A stretch of DNA of 10,776 nt from Desulfurococcaceae archaeon (lineage in GTDB: Archaea > Thermoproteota > Thermoprotei_A > Sulfolobales > Desulfurococcaceae), in contig JAJHQY010000013.1 in assembly GCA_020833085.1 (NCBI GenBank), positions 1-10,776 on the forward strand, written 5' to 3'. The notes under the pieces are model-generated. The model did no database searches and was not told where the DNA came from. It saw only the letters and a list, made by a program, of their open reading frames with translations. Numbering within the stretch: position 1 is the first letter of the stretch; every line of letters begins with the position of its first letter. This document shows positions 7,107 to 10,776 of the stretch, piece after piece. The position numbers were made by a program, and so were the translations under genes.

Positions 7107-7131
7107 CTTCTAGTGCACTATACACTCTTGT

Positions 7132-7139
7132 GGTGGTGA
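7132..7139 (+). promoter_or_regulatory. ribosome binding site deciding the TTG start of pcna
   Basis: GGTGGTGA lies three bases before TTG (7143-7145). The TGA inside it (7137-7139) is in frame with pcna, so TTG is the first usable start. Confidence 0.75.
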
Positions 7140-7142
7140 ATT

Positions 7143-7892
7143 TTGAAGCTTAGTTTTAGAGAGGCTACTATATGGAAGTACGCTATCTCAGCTATTTCAA
7201 AGATCATTGAGGAGGCCAGCTTCAGGATTACAGAAGAGGGGCTTAGACTCAAAGCTATGGACCCCTCAGCAGTAGTCTTAGTAGACTTCTACATTCCGAG
7301 ACAGGCCTTCTCGGTATTTGAAGTGGAGAGGGAGATAACTATTGGCGCGAATATGGAAGAGCTAGCTAAGATACTGAGGCGCGCGAGGAAGGGAGACGAG
7401 CTAGTCCTCGAGCCTATTCCAGGGGGGCACTTGAAAATAGTTTTTGAGGGTAAGGGCTCTAGGAGTTTTAGAATTCCCGGAATAGAGCTCTCAGTACAGG
7501 AGATTCCAGAGATAAGTTTTGAAGAGACCTTTAAGTGTAAAATTATGCCTAAGATGTTTAAGGACGTGATTAGAGAGCTGGAGCCCGTGAGCGACGCAGT
7601 AGAATTCTACTCTCCAGTTAATTCCGGAGTACTCTACTTGAGGGCTCAGGGCGAGATTGCAGAGGCGGAAATAGAGCTCAGCGCGGCTTCTGGCGCGCTC
7701 ATAGAGTACGAGTCTAGTGGCGAGGCGAGGTCTAAGTATACGGTTGGATACCTAGTCGACATATCGGCGGCTGCCCAGGCGGCGGCGGAGGTCTTGAGTA
7801 TTGGGCTTGGAGTAGAGACTCCACTGAGACTCACATACGAGCTTCCCTATGGGGGGAAACTAGAATTCTATGTCGCGCCCAGAACAGACTAG
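7143..7892 (+). CDS. pcn: DNA polymerase sliding clamp PCNA
   Basis: PCNA forms a three-subunit ring around DNA that tethers polymerase, FEN1 and ligase. The protein has 249 residues, typical. Two homologous clamp domains (about 1-115 and 130-249) are joined by a linker near 116-129. The family motif LRLKAMDPS is at 34-42, and the C-terminal LPYGGKLEFYVAPR (234-247) ends the second domain. Many crenarchaea have three PCNA paralogues that form a heterotrimer; I cannot say which this is, except that adjacency to priS and gins51 resembles the clamp gene found beside priS in Sulfolobus (from memory). The start is TTG; a stop codon two codons upstream excludes anything longer. Its last 23 bases overlap priS. 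Confidence 0.95.
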   Translation: MKLSFREATIWKYAISAISKIIEEASFRITEEGLRLKAMDPSAVVLVDFYIPRQAFSVFEVEREITIGANMEELAKILRRARKGDELVLEPIPGGHLKIVFEGKGSRSFRIPGIELSVQEIPEISFEETFKCKIMPKMFKDVIRELEPVSDAVEFYSPVNSGVLYLRAQGEIAEAEIELSAASGALIEYESSGEARSKYTVGYLVDISAAAQAAAEVLSIGLGVETPLRLTYELPYGGKLEFYVAPRTD

Positions 7893-9006
7893 TAGACTGA
7901 GATTTCTAAAGACCATTATAAGAGAGTACTACGGAAAGAAGCCTCTAGAAGAGCCTCCGAATCTCCACAAGCGAGAAATAGCTCTTGAGAGCCTCGAGGA
8001 CGGAGTCTACATAAGGCACTTAGCGTTCCCCTACATGGACCAGCTGTACAACTACATACTGAACATTAAGACTCCACTACACCTCTACTACTCCTCAGCG
8101 CTCTACTCTAATCCCTCAGCTCAGTTAATGGAGGACAAGGTGTGGGAGGGCTCTGAGCTACTCTTCGACATCGACGCCGACAAGTACCCTGAGTGTGCTG
8201 TGAAAGTCGGCGTGTGTAGTAGTGGAGAGGTAGTTGCTGAGGGTGTTGAGACCTGTAGTGATGGCTCAAAGCCGCTCGAGTACAGCAATGTACCATGGAG
8301 TTGTATTAAGAGAGCGTGGAGAGACGCCTTAAAGCTAGTAGAAATTCTCCACGACGAGCTAGGCTTTAAAGAGATAAGAGTCTTCTTCTCTGGTAATAGG
8401 GGTTTTCACGTCAAAGTGTCTGATGAAAAGGCGCTTATGCTTACTCGTGACGAGCGGAGGCACATAGCCAGTTACGTCTCCTGTGAGGATCTGAGGGTAG
8501 ACAGAGTATTCCCCTCAATAAAGGGAATGGCTGTTTTCGGCTCTACTGAGAGTGGGTTGAGAAAGCGCGTGCTCGAAGAAGCGTTAAGGAGAAACGTCGC
8601 GGTGTTCAAGGAGAGAGCCTACGGCTTGAGAGGCGTCTACTTAGTCAGAGTAGAAGACCTCGACGCTATTCTCAGAGATGAGTGCATTAGTATAGACAAA
8701 GCCGTCACTATGGATACTTCGAGGCTCTCAAGGTTTAACTATAGTTTAAACATGAAAGCCGGTTTGAGAGTAACTAGTCTAGACTTAAACAGCGATATTG
8801 AAAACATGTCGTACAGGGACTTCTCACCATTCACTGGAACTGTGAAGATAAAGCCCACTATTACGGCTAATCTCGAAGTGCTCGACGAGAAACTGAGTCT
8901 TGTTAGAGGCGAGGTTATTAAAGTAGAGGCTTATTTAGGTGTGTATCTCGTAGTTAAAAATATTGCCACGCCAGTAGATGTGAGTGATATAGGAGTTAAG
9001 ACGTGA
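7870..9006 (+). CDS. priS: DNA primase small (catalytic) subunit PriS
   Basis: PriS is the catalytic subunit of archaeal/eukaryotic primase and makes RNA/DNA primers with PriL. Catalytic aspartates are Asp100 and Asp102 (LLFDIDADK) with Asp282 (VTMDTSRL). The SGNRGFH motif is at 174-180. Cys109, Cys116, Cys129 and Cys145 form the likely zinc knuckle. The later family motif reads YSLNMKAGL (291-299), where many homologues have SLHxKxGL; here Asn294 replaces the His. At 378 residues it is somewhat longer than many PriS (about 330-350). ATG at 7870 overlaps pcna by 23 bases; GGGGGGA (7852-7858) is a possible ribosome site 11 bases upstream. The stop forms a GTGA overlap with gins51. priL is not in the window. 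Confidence 0.94.
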   Translation: MSRPEQTSRLRFLKTIIREYYGKKPLEEPPNLHKREIALESLEDGVYIRHLAFPYMDQLYNYILNIKTPLHLYYSSALYSNPSAQLMEDKVWEGSELLFDIDADKYPECAVKVGVCSSGEVVAEGVETCSDGSKPLEYSNVPWSCIKRAWRDALKLVEILHDELGFKEIRVFFSGNRGFHVKVSDEKALMLTRDERRHIASYVSCEDLRVDRVFPSIKGMAVFGSTESGLRKRVLEEALRRNVAVFKERAYGLRGVYLVRVEDLDAILRDECISIDKAVTMDTSRLSRFNYSLNMKAGLRVTSLDLNSDIENMSYRDFSPFTGTVKIKPTITANLEVLDEKLSLVRGEVIKVEAYLGVYLVVKNIATPVDVSDIGVKT

Positions 9007-9506
9007 GCGAGGCGCTTTTAAGACTCATAAGAGAAGAGCTCAGTACAGTAAAGCTCACTCCTCTCTCGCAACAGAAATACTCTGAAATAGAAGAGCGCGT
9101 GTGCAGGGCTTTAATGCGCATTCACGAGCTCGACGATGTGGGTCTCGAAGTCCTTCAGGGAATTCTCAGGAGACTTCTAACTGACTTAGAGAAATATGCG
9201 GAAATAAGAATTCTAAAGTCGAAGACTCTTAGTGGCGCGATGGAGAGCGCTGTGGACAAAGATGTGATCAGCGCCGCGCTCAAGCTTGTTGAAGTTGAAA
9301 AGCACACTCTCTCCCCCTTCACAGTGAAACACGCTAATAGAATTCTCTACCTGTTTACAAAGCCGTGTACTATTGGAGAGAGGAGATTTAAACGGGGAGA
9401 CGTGGCCGAGCTCACCACTACTGAGCTCATTGTCGCGAGTGTGTACGAGTGCGGCAGGGTAATTGAAAAACCAATTACTAGAACACTGCAAGCTACAACT
9501 CAGTAG
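9003..9506 (+). CDS. gins15: GINS complex subunit Gins51 (Gins15)
   Basis: GINS bridges the MCM helicase, GAN/Cdc45-like protein and primase at the fork. The protein has 167 residues. An N-terminal helical A domain (about 1-105) includes the YAEIRILKSKT segment (65-75), like the Y..eLR..K pattern of GINS. A C-terminal small beta B domain (about 112-157) contains IGERRFKRGDVAELTTTE (124-141) and ends in GRVIEK. The A-then-B order identifies the Sld5/Psf1 type, Gins51; Gins23 has the reverse order. The start is GTG at 9003 in a GTGA overlap with priS; the next Met is residue 38. The pcna-priS-gins15 order matches that known in crenarchaea and supports the call. Its last seven bases overlap the convergent membrane gene. 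Confidence 0.85.
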   Translation: MSEALLRLIREELSTVKLTPLSQQKYSEIEERVCRALMRIHELDDVGLEVLQGILRRLLTDLEKYAEIRILKSKTLSGAMESAVDKDVISAALKLVEVEKHTLSPFTVKHANRILYLFTKPCTIGERRFKRGDVAELTTTELIVASVYECGRVIEKPITRTLQATTQ

Positions 9507-9874
9507 GCCCTGTAAAAGCAGATCAGGAGGTAACACGTAGCTATAACTGCGAGTACTAGTATTGCTACTAGCACTTTATTAGAGTGCTCAGTTGTAGAGG
9601 TGATTTTCCTCTTAGTCTTGACCTGCGCTGCGCGCCCTAGTCGCCAGAGGATCTCGGCTAGAGCGACGCCAAGTAACAGTAATATAGATAGTGCTGTGAT
9701 CTTGCCCAGGGCAACAGGCTCTCCGGGAGTACTGTACACGGGTATACCCGAGGTCAGCGCGAAGCACACTACAATAGTTACAAGGGAGAGCAAACTGTGT
9801 AGCGAGTGCGTCACTACACCGTACTCGATGAGCTTTACCACGAACTCTCCTCTACTCCTACTAGTACTAGCCAC
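9500..9874 (-). CDS. small three-helix membrane protein, function unknown
   Basis: I do not recognise the family. The product has 124 residues with three predicted membrane helices: about 27-46 (LLSLVTIVVCFALTSGIPVY), 58-78 and 100-121. A basic loop (79-91, with RLGRAAQVKTKRK) between helices 2 and 3 should be cytosolic by the positive-inside rule, putting the N-terminus inside too only if helix 1 and 2 form a hairpin. No enzymatic motif is visible. The GTG start (9872-9874) has AGGTG seven bases upstream; a second in-frame GTG at codon 12 is possible. It is divergent from the STT3-like gene with a shared TATA element, so the two may be co-expressed at the membrane. Its stop overlaps gins51 tail to tail. 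Confidence 0.7.
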   Translation of the reverse strand: MASTSRSRGEFVVKLIEYGVVTHSLHSLLSLVTIVVCFALTSGIPVYSTPGEPVALGKITALSILLLLGVALAEILWRLGRAAQVKTKRKITSTTEHSNKVLVAILVLAVIATCYLLICFYRAY

Positions 9875-9881
9875 GACACAG

Positions 9882-9886
9882 CACCT
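9882..9886 (-). promoter_or_regulatory. ribosome binding site of the small membrane protein
   Basis: The minus strand reads AGGTG, seven bases before GTG at 9874, supporting that start over the later in-frame GTG. Confidence 0.5.
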
Positions 9887-9910
9887 TTAGAGTGTGTAAG
9901 TCTCTACTGT

Positions 9911-9920
9911 AATTTATATA
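9911..9920. promoter_or_regulatory. shared TATA element between the divergent membrane genes
   Basis: The sequence is AATTTATATA on plus and TATATAAATT on minus, the only AT-rich element in the 88-base gap. Starts about 25 bases away would be near 9945 (plus) and 9888 (minus), giving leaders of about 18 and 14 bases that each carry a ribosome site. No second TATA-like element is seen for either gene. Confidence 0.6.
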
Positions 9921-9947
9921 CTCGTGCGCCTCATAACTAGCTTAGCC

Positions 9948-9954
9948 GGAGGTG
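9948..9954 (+). promoter_or_regulatory. ribosome binding site deciding the GTG start at 9963
   Basis: GGAGGTG is a strong Shine-Dalgarno. An in-frame GTG at 9954 overlaps it and is too close; GTG at 9963 has the right spacing (eight bases). Confidence 0.7.
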
Positions 9955-9962
9955 TGCTCTTC

Positions 9963-10776
9963 GTGCAAGTACGTGAGAAGAACATATTCGTGGCGTTTAA
10001 AGAGCTCTGGTTACTTGTCCTAGTTTTAGTTGTCCACACAGCTACCTCGGTGATTATTCTACGCGATTACTACAGTCGCCTACACCCACTACTAGTAGCT
10101 CTCTCGGCGAGCAGTCCAGCTGAGCTGTGTCACGACATCAACTACTCAACTGAGCAGTGCTCCCCCCTACTTAGTATTCTGTGGATTGCTTCGAGAATCA
10201 TTCCGAGTGAACTCGTAGCTTATCTGCTCACAGCTGTAGGAGTAGTACTAGTGTACCTGCTCGCTAGAGTACTGGTGGGAGGCGAATACGCCCCTGTAAT
10301 AGCGTCTCTACTCTACGCCTTCACTCCCTGTATTCTACAGCCATCTCTCCTAGACTACTACGGCTTCTCGCTACTAACACCACTAGTGCTAGCGTCTCTC
10401 TTCTTGACTATAAAGGGACTCGTAGACGGCAGTAGTAAACTCGTCGCTGCTGGTTGCATTATACAAGGCCTAGTAGCGGCTGTGTACATAGCTCACTGGG
10501 CTGTGCCACTAGTACTTGGAGTGTACTTACTAGTGAAATTCACTAGAGAGGAGTTGAGTGCGTTAGAAAAAGCGGTTGCAGGATACTATATCGCAATAAC
10601 AGCTATTCGACTACTCTTCAGCGCCTCTAGCTACGAGTACTTCTTCTCGCTACTCGCTATTTTACTACTACTGGGACTACTAGTAGTCGACAGAGTAGTT
10701 AAACTACGTGATGTGACCGCGAAGGCCTCTCTGTGCGCGCTAATACTTGTGCTCGCAGTAGGGCTTAGTGGTATTA
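9963..10776 (+). CDS. polytopic membrane protein, STT3/AglB-like GT-C candidate, partial
   Basis: The frame is open to the right edge, giving 271 residues. At least seven hydrophobic helices are visible (about 15-33, 68-80, 84-104, 110-126, 136-150, 160-190, 208-270 in several pieces). The layout resembles the start of archaeal oligosaccharyltransferase STT3: one helix, an outer loop (about 34-66), then CSPLLSILWIASRIIP (66-81), SLLYAFTPCILQPSLLDYYG (115-134) followed by SLLTPLVLASLFL, and AHWAVPLVLGVYLL (177-190). The metal-binding DxD-type motifs of active STT3 are not clear: RDYYS (34-38) and LDYYG (130-134) occupy similar places. Cys56 and Cys66 in the outer loop could pair. The C-terminal catalytic WWDYG-type domain, if any, lies outside. 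Another GT-C protein or an unrelated transporter is possible. Confidence 0.6.
   Translation, partial: MQVREKNIFVAFKELWLLVLVLVVHTATSVIILRDYYSRLHPLLVALSASSPAELCHDINYSTEQCSPLLSILWIASRIIPSELVAYLLTAVGVVLVYLLARVLVGGEYAPVIASLLYAFTPCILQPSLLDYYGFSLLTPLVLASLFLTIKGLVDGSSKLVAAGCIIQGLVAAVYIAHWAVPLVLGVYLLVKFTREELSALEKAVAGYYIAITAIRLLFSASSYEYFFSLLAILLLLGLLVVDRVVKLRDVTAKASLCALILVLAVGLSGI

Noticed and set aside
7115..7124. CACTATACAC as a plus-strand TATA box for pcna
   Set aside because: A start 25 bases downstream would fall inside the coding region, leaving out the strong ribosome site; the element at 7098-7106 fits better.
9213..9536. 107-codon minus frame over gins51
   Set aside because: The plus frame matches the GINS A and B domains and has GTGA coupling to priS.
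9600..9890. 96-codon plus frame opposite the small membrane protein
   Set aside because: The minus frame has three clean hydrophobic helices, a ribosome site and a TATA element; the plus product is Ser/Thr-rich without pattern.

Overview
The window looks like chromosomal core DNA from a hyperthermophilic crenarchaeote (Thermoproteota, Thermoprotei-like). The evidence is an archaeal-type protein set (SRP54, Pus10, Dph2, Csl4, RpoL, TFS, PriS, GINS, uL16), short archaeal leaders with a TATA-like box about 25 bases before the expected transcript start, GGTGA-type ribosome binding sites, mixed base composition near 50% GC, and AGA/AGG-dominated arginine codons. I cannot assign a genus. Fifteen protein genes (two cut by the window edges) and one tRNA gene fill almost all of it. 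Only 2 of the 15 protein genes start with ATG; the rest use GTG or TTG.

Layout. (1) Bases 1-2350, minus strand: srp54 followed by pus10, which runs off the left edge. (2) Bases 2351-2654: a control region holding a tRNA-Leu(CAA) gene on the minus strand and the promoter of the next operon. (3) Bases 2655-6073, plus strand: a tight five-gene operon of uL16, dph2, a METTL5-like RNA adenine methyltransferase, exosome subunit csl4 and a DUF2067-like protein. (4) Bases 6079-7060, minus strand: rpoL, an unrecognised 125-residue gene and tfs, each pair joined by a GTGA overlap. (5) Bases 7143-9506, plus strand: pcna, priS and a GINS subunit (Gins51/Gins15), all overlapping. (6) Bases 9500-9874, minus: a small three-helix membrane protein. 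(7) Bases 9963-10776, plus: the first 271 residues of a polytopic membrane protein resembling STT3/AglB oligosaccharyltransferases in layout, cut by the right edge.

Functionally the window joins translation (ribosomal protein, EF2 diphthamide, rRNA and tRNA modification, RNA decay, protein targeting), transcription (RNA polymerase subunit and cleavage factor) and replication (clamp, primase, GINS). The RNA polymerase operon and the replication operon diverge from one 82-base gap with a single near-symmetric TATA element. The two membrane genes diverge from another gap of the same design.

I see no CRISPR array, insertion sequence, prophage, toxin-antitoxin pair or recognisable defence system. 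The least understood parts are the 125-residue gene between rpoL and tfs, the DUF2067-like gene after csl4, and the membrane pair at the right end.
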